A stretch of 64,000 nt of DNA from Euzebya rosea (GTDB lineage Bacteria; Actinomycetota; Nitriliruptoria; Euzebyales; Euzebyaceae). The stretch lies in the NCBI RefSeq assembly GCF_003073135.1, contig NZ_PGDQ01000006.1, positions 124,001 to 188,000 on the forward strand, given 5' to 3'. Below, one piece after another: positions 9,622-17,762 of the stretch. A program made the translations under genes and the position numbers. The notes under the pieces were generated by a model. It worked only from the letters and a program-made list of their open reading frames with translations. It was not told the DNA's origin and ran no database searches. Position 1 is the stretch's first letter, and each line of letters begins with the position of its first letter.

Positions 9622-9896
9622 CGGCGCGAGGGGCGCATCCGGCGGCGTCCACGGATCGGGGGTGCGGCTGGCGATGCCCGGAACGGTAGCGGCCCGCCCC
9701 GCCTCCCCTCCTCGTCCCGATCGTCACCCCAGCGGATGGAATCGACTCCGGATCCGGCCGCGGCGTGGTCGGTTGGAGTCCATTCCGTCGCGCCGAACGC
9801 CGCTGACCTGCGTTCACCTCGGAGGGTGATCGGCCGTCGGAGGCGATTCCGTCGGGATCGGAGGCGATTCCATCGGGGGAGGGGCCGGCGAGGGCC

Positions 9897-9902
9897 TACG
9901 GT
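9897..9902 (+). promoter_or_regulatory. -10 hexamer TACGGT of a leaderless promoter
   Basis: TACGGT ends 7 bases before the ATG at 9910, which would place the transcription start at or next to the start codon. There is no Shine-Dalgarno sequence between. The 275 bases upstream, back to the divergent GNAT-SpoU gene, hold nothing else I recognise. Confidence 0.6.
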
Positions 9903-9909
9903 ATGGGCC

Positions 9910-11370
9910 ATGCGTGCGTTCCTGTCCCGGTGGCGAACCGAGCTGCTCCTCTTCGCGCTGGTCCTCGTGGCCACCGCCCCGACGGTGCAGCTGCTGATGG
10001 CCCACCAGGCCTCGCGGCTGGCGCTCACCGCGGCCATGTGGGACGACGGCACCGTGCAGATCGACGAGTACGGGCCCGGGCTGCTGCAGGGCCTCGGGCC
10101 ACGCGACTCCGGGGGGATCCTCTCGGTGGACTACGCCGAGCGGGAGGGGCACCTGTACTCCGACAAGGCGCCCGGCCAGCCGCTGCTCGCCACGCCCTTC
10201 TACGGCTTGGCTCGCGCGGTCGGCGCCGAACCGGGGGTGGAGGAGCGGTACTTCGACAACTACACGCTCTGGTGGACGTCGCTGTGGTCGGCGGCCATCC
10301 CCGCGGCCGTCCTGGCCGTGATGATGCGACGCTTCGCCCTGCGGGTCACCGGCGACCCGCGCGCGGCCACGATCGCCGCCGTCGGCATGTCCCTGTCGAC
10401 CCTGCTGCTGCCCTTCGCCACGGTCCTGTTCAGCCACGTCCTGGCTGCCGCCCTCGGCTACGCCGCCTACCTCGCCGCCCGCGACCCCGACGCCCCGACC
10501 GTCCGGCTGGCGGCCGCCGGGCTGCTCGGCGGCATGGCCGTGGTCTCGGAGTACACGACCGGGATCATCGTGCTCGTCGTCGGGGTGCTGGTCCTGATCC
10601 GCCACCGTGCGGGCGCGCTTGCCTACGTCGCCGGCGGGCTGCCCGCCGTCGCCGTCCTGACGGTCTACAACGCCATCACGTGGGGCGATCCGCTGGAGTT
10701 CAGCTACAGCAACTCCGGGTCGTTCCAGCAGTTCCATGAGCAGGGCCTGTTCGGCATCCGCGTCCCCGACCCCGGCCTGACCGTGCAGGTCCTGATGGGC
10801 GAACGGGGGCTGCTGACCCTCACCCCCGTCGTGCTGGTCGGTGTGATCGGCCTGGTCATGCTGGCCCGCCAGCGACGCACCCGCGAGGTGGCCGTCGTCG
10901 GACTGGTCGTCTTCGCCGCGTTCGTGGCCGTCCAGGGCGGCTGGTTCAGCGTCACCGCCGGTGCCGCCCCCGGTCCCCGCTACGTCGTCCCTGCCCTGCC
11001 GTTCGTCGCGGTCGGCGTCGCCCGTGCGTGGAGGTGGAGTCGCGCCGCCGTCGTGCTGGCGATCGTCGTCGGGGCCATCCCGATGTTCGCCGCCATCTTC
11101 ACCAACCCGCTGGCCCAGCCGACCGAGACCTTCGCTGCCGGCCACTGGCTGTGGCGAATCGCCGAGGGACGGTTCGGCCAGAACCTGTTCACGCCGTGGC
11201 TCGGTGCCCCGTGGGGCCAGCTCGTCCAGCTCGCCGGCACCCTCATCGTGCTGGACCTCGTGTGGAACGCCACGGTGAAGGACGCGCCCGCCGGGGACGC
11301 CCCGGCGGTGGTGGACCCCATCGCCGTCACCACCGACGGCGACGCCGAGGTCAGCCCAGCCGACCGCTGA
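9910..11370 (+). CDS. polytopic membrane protein, probable GT-C type glycosyltransferase
   Basis: 486-residue protein with about ten hydrophobic segments. After the first membrane helix the loop carries VQIDEYGPG and, later, SDKAPGQPLLATPFY. An acidic pair in the first extracytoplasmic loop followed by a K-x-PG segment is the usual pattern of polyprenyl-phosphate-sugar-dependent GT-C enzymes (PMT/ArnT-like). On that basis it may transfer a sugar from a lipid carrier outside the membrane. The acceptor is unknown. The ATG at 9910 is supported by the hexamer at 9897. The 3' end overlaps the convergent ATP-grasp gene by 20 bases. Confidence 0.7.
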   Translation: MRAFLSRWRTELLLFALVLVATAPTVQLLMAHQASRLALTAAMWDDGTVQIDEYGPGLLQGLGPRDSGGILSVDYAEREGHLYSDKAPGQPLLATPFYGLARAVGAEPGVEERYFDNYTLWWTSLWSAAIPAAVLAVMMRRFALRVTGDPRAATIAAVGMSLSTLLLPFATVLFSHVLAAALGYAAYLAARDPDAPTVRLAAAGLLGGMAVVSEYTTGIIVLVVGVLVLIRHRAGALAYVAGGLPAVAVLTVYNAITWGDPLEFSYSNSGSFQQFHEQGLFGIRVPDPGLTVQVLMGERGLLTLTPVVLVGVIGLVMLARQRRTREVAVVGLVVFAAFVAVQGGWFSVTAGAAPGPRYVVPALPFVAVGVARAWRWSRAAVVLAIVVGAIPMFAAIFTNPLAQPTETFAAGHWLWRIAEGRFGQNLFTPWLGAPWGQLVQLAGTLIVLDLVWNATVKDAPAGDAPAVVDPIAVTTDGDAEVSPADR

Positions 11371-12232
11371 TCGCGTCGGCCAGCCGGCCCGGCGCACCGT
11401 CGTCGGACTGGATGAACAACGACGGCTCGGTCAGCTCGACCTCCAGCACCATGGGGCCGTCCGGCCCCTCCAGCAGGTCCACACGGGCGTACAGCAGGGT
11501 GCCGAAGCGGCCGGTGAGGTGCGCCATCACCGCGTCGCCGACGGCATGGTCCGCCGTCGTCGGGATGCGCGGGTCGATGGTCTCCTGGGCGAACAGCTCC
11601 GTCGTCGGTGCCGCCCCGGACTCCAGCAGCGGTCCCTTGCGGATGGCGTGGGAGAACCGGCCGCCCAGGTACAGCAGCGCCGTCTCGCCGTGGTCGTCCA
11701 CGGTGTCGACGTAGGGCTGGACCATGACCTCGCGGCCGGCGGCCAGCAGCCGCTCGGCGTGGGCGCTGGCCACCGCGTCGTCGCGGCCGGCCAGGTACCG
11801 GGCGGTGTCCCGCGACCCCGCCGACACGGTCGGCTTGACGACGTACTCACCGCTGGTCGGCAGGACCGGGGCGTCGTGCGGGGCCAGGAACGTCGTCGGC
11901 ACGATCGGCACGTCGTGCCTGGCGAGCTCGGCCAGGTAGCGCTTGTCGGTGTTCCACTCCACGACCTCGGGCGGGTTCAGCACCGTGGTGACGGTGTCGG
12001 CGCGACGGACCCACGTCATGAACTCCACGAGGCGTTCGGCGTAGTCCCACGTCCCGCGCAGCACGACCAGGTCGAAGCCCGACCAGTCGATCGACGGATC
12101 GTCCCAGACGGCCGGGACCGGCTCGATGCCGCGGTCGCGCAGCGGGTCGAGGACCAGCCGCTCGGGCGCCTCGAGGTCGGGGAAGTCCGCGCAGGTGGCC
12201 AGCGCCACCCGCGCGATCCGGTCCCGCATCAT
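11351..12232 (-). CDS. ATP-grasp domain protein (RimK-like)
   Basis: About 293 residues. The middle and C-terminal parts fit an ATP-grasp ligase: EYVVKPTVSAGSRDTARY for the ATP-binding lysine strand and a late VLEVELTEPSLFI segment carrying metal-binding acidic residues. ATP-grasp enzymes join a carboxylate to an amine through an acyl-phosphate; no substrate can be read here. The starts ATG 12232 and ATG 12229 overlap the DoxX stop, so the gene is translationally coupled as the last member of the 15.4-11.4 kb minus-strand operon. Confidence 0.8.
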   Translation of the reverse strand: MMRDRIARVALATCADFPDLEAPERLVLDPLRDRGIEPVPAVWDDPSIDWSGFDLVVLRGTWDYAERLVEFMTWVRRADTVTTVLNPPEVVEWNTDKRYLAELARHDVPIVPTTFLAPHDAPVLPTSGEYVVKPTVSAGSRDTARYLAGRDDAVASAHAERLLAAGREVMVQPYVDTVDDHGETALLYLGGRFSHAIRKGPLLESGAAPTTELFAQETIDPRIPTTADHAVGDAVMAHLTGRFGTLLYARVDLLEGPDGPMVLEVELTEPSLFIQSDDGAPGRLADAISGRLG

Positions 12233-12645
12233 CGGTCGGACTCCACGTCCGTGTCGGGACGGTGGGCGATGCGGTGGGCCCACCACAGCAACGGCAGCTG
12301 CAGGGGCACGCGCAGCCACGCCGCCGCCGCGCTGCCGGCGAACCCGGGCAGGCCCGGATAGCCGCCACGCAGGGCCGCGTCGATGTTGGCCGGCCACACG
12401 GCGAGGAACAGCCAGAAGGCCACTCGCCCGCCCAGCCGGCGGGTGCGGGGGGCCAGCAGCATGGCGCCGGCGGCCACCTCGACCACCCCCGAGGCGTAGG
12501 TCAGCGGGCGTCGGGACTCCTCCGGCAGCGCCCGCGGGATGATGCTGTCGAAGGGCTTGGGCGAGACGAAGTGGAGGGTGCCGACGCCCAGCAGGACCCC
12601 GCCGAGGAGGAGCGCCCTCGCCGGTCCGCGCAGCAGCGACCTCAC
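12229..12645 (-). CDS. DoxX family membrane protein
   Basis: 138 residues with four hydrophobic helices and the typical opening of small DoxX-like proteins (GTLHFVSPKPFDSIIP), followed by GVVEVAAGAMLL and WPANIDAALRGG. Biochemical roles of single DoxX proteins vary and are mostly unknown. The GTG start at 12645 lies in a GTGA overlap with the M20 stop. The adjacent M20 and ATP-grasp genes give no clear functional hint. Confidence 0.82.
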   Translation of the reverse strand: MRSLLRGPARALLLGGVLLGVGTLHFVSPKPFDSIIPRALPEESRRPLTYASGVVEVAAGAMLLAPRTRRLGGRVAFWLFLAVWPANIDAALRGGYPGLPGFAGSAAAAWLRVPLQLPLLWWAHRIAHRPDTDVESDR

Positions 12646-13958
12646 GGGTACATCGCCTCGACGTCCAGCAGCCCGCCGCCCAGCTCGAAGTCCCTGGCCG
12701 CTGCGGCGCGCAGGTCGGCGTCGGCGAGGTAGTCCAGGCTGGCCTGGGCCATCGCGACGGCCCCGTCGATGACGCCGTTGTCGGCCTCCTCGGTGACGGC
12801 CGCGGCGGCGAAGTCGCTGGTGTGCAGCGGTGTGCCGAACGGGGCGATGCCGAGCAGCGGGTGGATGCTGGGCACGCGGACGCTGAGGTTGCCGAGGTCC
12901 GTCGAACCGGTCATCGACTCGGGAAGCAGCCCCTTGGGGATCACCGGGCGACCGCGCTTGGCGGCAGCGACGGCGTAGCGCTCGGTCAGCGGGCCGTTGA
13001 GGCGCGTGGGCAGGTAGACGGGGGTGACGTCCCAGATGATCTCCACGCCGCAACCGGTCTGCTGCGCGGCGCCCTCGAAGATCGCCTCGGCCCGCTTCGA
13101 CAGCTCCTCCAGCGTGCTGGGTTCGGCGGAGCGCAGGTAGAACTCCAGCGCGGCCCGCTGCGGGACGATGTTGGGCTTCTGGCCGCCGTCGGTGATGATC
13201 CCGTGGACCCGGTCGGTGGGCAGCATGTGCTGGCGCAGCTGGCCCATGCCGGTGTAGGCCTGCACGGCCGCGTCGAGGGCGTTGCGGCCCATGAACGGCA
13301 GGGCCGAGGCGTGGGCGGCCATGCCCGTGTAGACGACCTGGACGGTCCGCACGCCGATGAACGGGTGGTCGGCGATGTCGGCGAAGAACGGGTGCAGCAT
13401 CACGACGGCGTCGACGTCGTCGAAGCCGCCGGCGCGGGCGATCCTCTCCTTGCCGCCGCCGCCCTCCTCGGCAGGGGTGCCGATCAGCTGGACGCGCCCG
13501 CCGGTCCGCTCCACGACGGCCGCAGCGCCCAGGAAGGCCCCGACCGCGGTGGCGCAGATGACGTTGTGGCCGCAGCCGTGCCCGATGTCGGGCAGGGCGT
13601 CGTACTCCGCCAGGATGGCGACGGTCGGACCGCCCTCCTCCCCAGCGGAGGCCAGCAGCGCGGTGTCGAGGTCCCACGCGGGCCGGGTCACGCCGTAGCC
13701 ACGGTCGGCCACGAACGCGTCGACCGCTGCGGCGCTGTAGTGCTCCTCGTAGCACAGCTCCGGGTGGGCGTGGATGTCGTGGGACAGCCCGATCAGGTCC
13801 TCGCGCATGGCCTCGATGGCGGCCTCGGCGGCGTCGGCGACGTCCGCGGGCGCCCCCACGAAGGGTGAGTCGGGTCGGGGATGGCTCGCCATGTCCTGTG
13901 CGGCGGTGAAGATCCGCTCGAGGTACTCGGCGTAGTCGGGTGCGGTGGGTTCGATCAC
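12642..13958 (-). CDS. M20 family metallopeptidase / amidohydrolase
   Basis: 438-residue zinc amidohydrolase of the M20D type, related to AbgB/HipO. Metal-binding motifs are HDIHAHPELCYEE (~residue 60), GHGCGHNV (~128), the catalytic pair in GTPAEEGGGGK (~165) and a late LHTSDF region. A dimerisation domain follows VQVVYTGMAAHAS. It probably releases an acyl or aromatic acid from an amino acid or peptide. GTG start at 13958, 24 bases after the 38-residue peptide gene. Substrate not predictable. Confidence 0.9.
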   Translation of the reverse strand: MIEPTAPDYAEYLERIFTAAQDMASHPRPDSPFVGAPADVADAAEAAIEAMREDLIGLSHDIHAHPELCYEEHYSAAAVDAFVADRGYGVTRPAWDLDTALLASAGEEGGPTVAILAEYDALPDIGHGCGHNVICATAVGAFLGAAAVVERTGGRVQLIGTPAEEGGGGKERIARAGGFDDVDAVVMLHPFFADIADHPFIGVRTVQVVYTGMAAHASALPFMGRNALDAAVQAYTGMGQLRQHMLPTDRVHGIITDGGQKPNIVPQRAALEFYLRSAEPSTLEELSKRAEAIFEGAAQQTGCGVEIIWDVTPVYLPTRLNGPLTERYAVAAAKRGRPVIPKGLLPESMTGSTDLGNLSVRVPSIHPLLGIAPFGTPLHTSDFAAAAVTEEADNGVIDGAVAMAQASLDYLADADLRAAAARDFELGGGLLDVEAMYP

Positions 13959-13982
13959 GGCGGCGAGGCTACCGCTCGGCCG

Positions 13983-14099
13983 TCATCGGCCGCGGGTCAG
14001 CTTGCGGACGACCACCCAGAGCAGGACGACCCCGGAGATGGCGAGGATGTCCTCGCCGTGGAGCGCGACGACCGGGACCAGCGGGCCGGGGCCGGTCAC
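13983..14099 (-). CDS. 38-residue single-span membrane peptide
   Basis: A short frame beginning at GTG 14099, in a GTGA overlap with the stop of the upstream membrane protein, and ending at TGA 13983. The product has one hydrophobic span (ILAISGVVLLWVVV) and a basic tail KLTRGR, so the C terminus should be cytoplasmic. Tight coupling to the polytopic protein upstream suggests a small subunit or stabiliser of it. Coding status rests on the overlap and on the membrane-like composition only. Confidence 0.55.
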   Translation of the reverse strand: MTGPGPLVPVVALHGEDILAISGVVLLWVVVRKLTRGR

Positions 14100-15355
14100 A
14101 GGCCGCCCAGCTGCATCCACGCCCCGCCGAGCAGCAGGACGGCGATCGTCGCCCGGGCGAACAACGTGACCGCGCCGAGCTGTCCCTCGGTTCGCACGAC
14201 GTCAGCGGCACGGCGCTGGGCAACCACGACGCCCAGCACGTGACCCGCCAGGAACGGCACGATCTGCAGGATCGTGATGGCGGCGACCGGCAGCGGCTCG
14301 AGGTTGACCAGGTCGCCGCGCTGGCCGAGGAGGTCCGCGCCCGTCCCGAACGGGTCGGACAGCCAGATCGGGATGCCCTGACCCTCGATCAGCAGGATCG
14401 ACAGGTAGTGGGAGACCACCCAGCCGCCGGCGACGGCGACGAACGCCGGGCCGAGGTGACCGCGGCCGCTGGAGCCGCGGATGGCCCCGTACAGCAGCAC
14501 GATCACGCCGACCAGCACGGCCGGCCCGAGGGCCTCGCGAGCCGACTGGCTGATCGCCAGGTCGTGCCACCACTCGGTCTCGAGGACCAGGTCGACCAGG
14601 CTCCAGCCGATGAGGATCGCCGAGGTCCACCGCAGGGGGTCGGTGTCGTCGACGGCGGTCAGCCGAGCGGTGGGGCCCCCGTCGCCGGGGCGCAGGAGGC
14701 CCAGCGTGCGGCTCATCACGGTCACCGACTCCGTCCGTGCCAGCCAGGCCGGCCCGAACCGTGCCGTGGCCAGCACGTGCACCGCGACGTAGACCACGAC
14801 GATCACCGTGAAGGCGAGGGGCGTCAGGTTGGTCAGCAGCTGCAGGTACGCCCACAGCGTCATCAGCACGACCATGGCGACGGTGCTGGTCCGGGCCGGC
14901 AGCGGGGCCTCGGCGGGGGTGTCGCCGGCCAGGGTCCGCAGGGTCCTGCTGGTCGCCGCCACCGGGTCGATGACGGGCCACCAGCCGCCGGCCAGCAGGC
15001 TGGTGAGCGCGACGAACCCCCAGCCGAGGGTCAGCACGGCCACGTCGGTCAGGTTCGTCGCCGGGTCCGTCGGGCCGAGCGCCGACAGGACGACGGTCAG
15101 CACCAGCAGGACCAGCCCGATCACGTTGCCGGTGCCGGCCAGCGACGCCTTCGACAGCGGCAGCGACGCCCACGGGATCGACAGCCCGTCGATGGTGCCG
15201 GTGGCGTGGGTCCCCTCCCCGATGCGGGTCGCCGCGCGACGGGTGCCCACGGCGTTGACGGCCAGGAACGCCGCCAGCAGGGCGGTGAGGATCAGGGTCA
15301 ACGGGACGGCACCGACGGACGCCGGCAGGGCATGGGCGAGGAGGGGGACGGGCAC
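14096..15355 (-). CDS. polytopic membrane protein, similar to actinobacterial proteins annotated 'fenitrothion hydrolase'
   Basis: 419 residues with about ten hydrophobic segments. The start VPVPLLAHALPASVG and the block LGPTDPATNLTDVAV...GGWWPVIDPVAATSRTLR recall, from memory, a Streptomyces membrane family often labelled fenitrothion hydrolase. That label is weakly founded for actinobacteria, so function is best left unknown. The GTG at 15355 begins the operon and has an AAGACT hexamer 8 bases upstream. Stop overlaps the small peptide gene. Confidence 0.7.
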   Translation of the reverse strand: MPVPLLAHALPASVGAVPLTLILTALLAAFLAVNAVGTRRAATRIGEGTHATGTIDGLSIPWASLPLSKASLAGTGNVIGLVLLVLTVVLSALGPTDPATNLTDVAVLTLGWGFVALTSLLAGGWWPVIDPVAATSRTLRTLAGDTPAEAPLPARTSTVAMVVLMTLWAYLQLLTNLTPLAFTVIVVVYVAVHVLATARFGPAWLARTESVTVMSRTLGLLRPGDGGPTARLTAVDDTDPLRWTSAILIGWSLVDLVLETEWWHDLAISQSAREALGPAVLVGVIVLLYGAIRGSSGRGHLGPAFVAVAGGWVVSHYLSILLIEGQGIPIWLSDPFGTGADLLGQRGDLVNLEPLPVAAITILQIVPFLAGHVLGVVVAQRRAADVVRTEGQLGAVTLFARATIAVLLLGGAWMQLGGL

Positions 15356-15441
15356 GTGGCCAGTCTTGCACCCCGTGACGGACCCGCCCGGCGGGGGACC
15401 GCGCCCTTGGCGTCGGGCCCGAGAACGTGTACACCGCGCCC

Positions 15442-16749
15442 ATGAGCCACGACCCGCTGCGCTACCAGTCCGGCTTCGGCAACGAGTTCGAGTCCGAGGC
15501 GGTGCCCGGCGCGTTGCCCCGCGGTCGCAACAACCCGCAGGTGCCACCGTTGGGGCTGTACACCGAGCAGCTGTCGGGGACTGCCTTCACCGTGCCCAAC
15601 GACCGCAACCGCCGGACGTGGATGTACCGGATCCGCCCGTCGGTGCGGCACGCCTGGCGGTTCACCCCCGCGCCCGACCACCTGATCCGCAGCGCCCCCT
15701 GCCGCGAGCAGGACCCGCCCATCGGGCAGCTGCGCTGGAACCCGCCGCCATGGCCCGACGAGCCGACGACGTTCCTGACCGGCCTGCGGACCGTCGCGAC
15801 CAACGGCGACGCGCACACCCAGACGGGCATGGCCGCCCACGTCTACATGGCGACCGAGTCCATGGACCACCAGTACTTCCACTGCGCCGACGGCGAGATG
15901 ATGGTCGTGCCGCAGGAGGGACGGCTGCGCTTCCGGACCGAGTGCGGGGTGCTCGAGATCGGGGTCGGCGAGATCGCCGTCATGCCGCGCGGCATGGTGT
16001 TCGCCGTCGACCTGCTCGACGACCGTGCCCGTGGGTACGTGTGCGAGAACTACGGGACGCTGCTGGAGCTGCCCGAACGTGGCCCCATCGGCGCCAACGG
16101 GCTGGCCAACCCGCGGGACTTCCTGTCGCCGGTGGCCGCCTACGAGGACACCGACGAGGCCGGCGAGCTGTACGTGAAGTTCGACGGCAAGCTGTTCGTC
16201 GTCGAGACCGACCACTCGCCGCTGGACGTCGTCGCCTGGCACGGCAACCACGTCCCCTACAGCTACGACCTGCGGAAGTTCAACACGATGGGGTCGATCA
16301 GCTACGACCACCCCGACCCGTCGATCTTCACGGTGCTGACCTCGCCGTCACCCGATCCCGGCGTGGCCAACATCGACTTCGTGATCTTCGGCGACCGCTG
16401 GCTGGTGGCCGACGACACGTTCCGCCCGCCCTGGTACCACAAGAACATCATGAGCGAGTTCATGGGGATCCTCTACGGCGTGTACGACGCCAAGGAGGAG
16501 GGGTTCGCGCCCGGCGGGATGAGCCTGCACAACATGTACTTCCCGCACGGCCCCGACCACGACGCCTGGCTGAAGGCCACCCAGCACGACCTGTCCCCGC
16601 AGAAGCTGACCGACACGATGTCGTTCATGTTCGAGAGCCGGTATCCGTTGATCCCGACGGGGTGGGCCGGACGGATCCCCGCGCTGCAGGACGACTACCC
16701 CAGCGTCTGGCACAGCCTCGAGCGGCACTTCGACCCTCCCACGGGCTGA
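15442..16749 (+). CDS. hmgA: homogentisate 1,2-dioxygenase
   Basis: 435-residue Fe(II) cupin dioxygenase that opens homogentisate to maleylacetoacetate in tyrosine and phenylalanine breakdown. The N terminus YQSGFGNEFESEAVPGALP is diagnostic. The iron ligands are visible as His and Glu in PPWYHKNIMSEFMG (~residues 332-338) and His in SLHNMYFPHGPDHD (~362). Length matches the family (430-440). ATG 15442 is preferred over an in-frame GTG at 15427 because the conserved sequence starts right after it. No other homogentisate-pathway genes are in the window. Confidence 0.97.
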   Translation: MSHDPLRYQSGFGNEFESEAVPGALPRGRNNPQVPPLGLYTEQLSGTAFTVPNDRNRRTWMYRIRPSVRHAWRFTPAPDHLIRSAPCREQDPPIGQLRWNPPPWPDEPTTFLTGLRTVATNGDAHTQTGMAAHVYMATESMDHQYFHCADGEMMVVPQEGRLRFRTECGVLEIGVGEIAVMPRGMVFAVDLLDDRARGYVCENYGTLLELPERGPIGANGLANPRDFLSPVAAYEDTDEAGELYVKFDGKLFVVETDHSPLDVVAWHGNHVPYSYDLRKFNTMGSISYDHPDPSIFTVLTSPSPDPGVANIDFVIFGDRWLVADDTFRPPWYHKNIMSEFMGILYGVYDAKEEGFAPGGMSLHNMYFPHGPDHDAWLKATQHDLSPQKLTDTMSFMFESRYPLIPTGWAGRIPALQDDYPSVWHSLERHFDPPTG

Positions 16750-16756
16750 CCCCGAG

Positions 16757-16777
16757 GTCGTCCTCGCGAAGGACGAC
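16757..16777. terminator. short hairpin after hmgA
   Basis: Perfect 8-bp arms (GTCGTCCT and its complement) around a 5-base loop, 7 bases past the hmgA stop and before the ABC transporter genes. No T tract follows, so it may be a weak or Rho-assisted terminator. Confidence 0.4.
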
Positions 16778-16808
16778 ACCCATCGGGATGTCCGCGAGGA
16801 TGCAGGGC

Positions 16809-17762
16809 ATGGCCACCGAACCCGCCGTCCGTGTCCGTTCCCTCCGCAAGGCCTACGGTGGCGTTGCCGCCGTGGACGACCTGTCCTTCGACATCGCCGC
16901 CGGTGAGGTCGTCGCCCTGCTCGGACCCAACGGGGCCGGCAAGACCACCACCGTGGAGATCCTCGAGGGGCATCGGCAACGTGACACGGGGGAGGTGTCG
17001 GTCCTCGGCCACGACCCGGGTCGGGGAGAGCGGGCGCTGCGCGAGCGCATCGGCATCGTGCTGCAGGAGGCAGGGATCGAGGACGTCTTCTCCGTCCGTG
17101 AGATCCTGACCCGCTACCGGTCGATGTACCCACGCCGGCGGGACGTGGACGAGGTCCTCGACGTCGTCGGGCTGCGCGAGAAGGCCGACGAGCGGGTGAC
17201 GTCGCTGTCGGGCGGCCAGCGGCGCCGGGTCGACCTGGCGCTGGGCCTGATCGGCGACCCCGACCTGATCTTCCTCGACGAGCCGACCACCGGCTTCGAC
17301 CCCTCCGCCCGGCGCCAGGCATGGGAGGTCGTCGAGGGGCTCCGGTCGCTGGGCCGGACCATCCTGCTGACCACCCACTACCTGGACGAAGCCGAGCACC
17401 TTGCCGACCGCGTCCTGGTCATCGCCCGGGGACGGCTGCTGGCCGAGGGCACGACCGCCGACCTCGAGGCGGCATCCGGGTTGCGTCCGACGCTGCGGTT
17501 CCGGCTGGGCGCCGGGGGGTCGACGACACCGGCCGACCCCGCCGACGTGGGCATCGCCCTCGAGCGGGCTGCGTCGGGGTGGTACTCCGCCCCGACCGAT
17601 GCGCCGGCGCGGGACCTGCACCGGCTGACCGGGTGGGCGCTGGAGGCAGGCGTGGAGCTGGAGGGGCTGGAGGTGCGGCGGCCCACGCTCGAGGACGTCT
17701 ACCTCGACCTGGTCGGGGCCGACGGCGTGGAGACCGGACCGATGTCGGACGTGGTGTCGTGA
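16809..17762 (+). CDS. ABC-2 type transporter ATP-binding protein
   Basis: 317-residue ATPase of a multidrug/lipid-type ABC exporter. Walker A GPNGAGKTTT, signature LSGGQRRRVDLALGL, Walker B LIFLDEPTTGFDP and switch TTHYLDEAEHL are all intact. A C-terminal ~90-residue extension is typical of DrrA-like ATPases. ATG 16809 has a GCGAGGA Shine-Dalgarno; an in-frame ATG 9 bases upstream is less well placed. The stop overlaps the permease GTG start (GTGA), so the two are coupled and form one exporter. Substrate unknown. Confidence 0.93.
   Translation: MATEPAVRVRSLRKAYGGVAAVDDLSFDIAAGEVVALLGPNGAGKTTTVEILEGHRQRDTGEVSVLGHDPGRGERALRERIGIVLQEAGIEDVFSVREILTRYRSMYPRRRDVDEVLDVVGLREKADERVTSLSGGQRRRVDLALGLIGDPDLIFLDEPTTGFDPSARRQAWEVVEGLRSLGRTILLTTHYLDEAEHLADRVLVIARGRLLAEGTTADLEAASGLRPTLRFRLGAGGSTTPADPADVGIALERAASGWYSAPTDAPARDLHRLTGWALEAGVELEGLEVRRPTLEDVYLDLVGADGVETGPMSDVVS

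Noticed and set aside
9814-11397. Long minus-strand open frame opposite the GT-C-like gene
   Set aside because: The plus-strand frame has clear membrane helices and a promoter hexamer; the minus frame is a compositional shadow.
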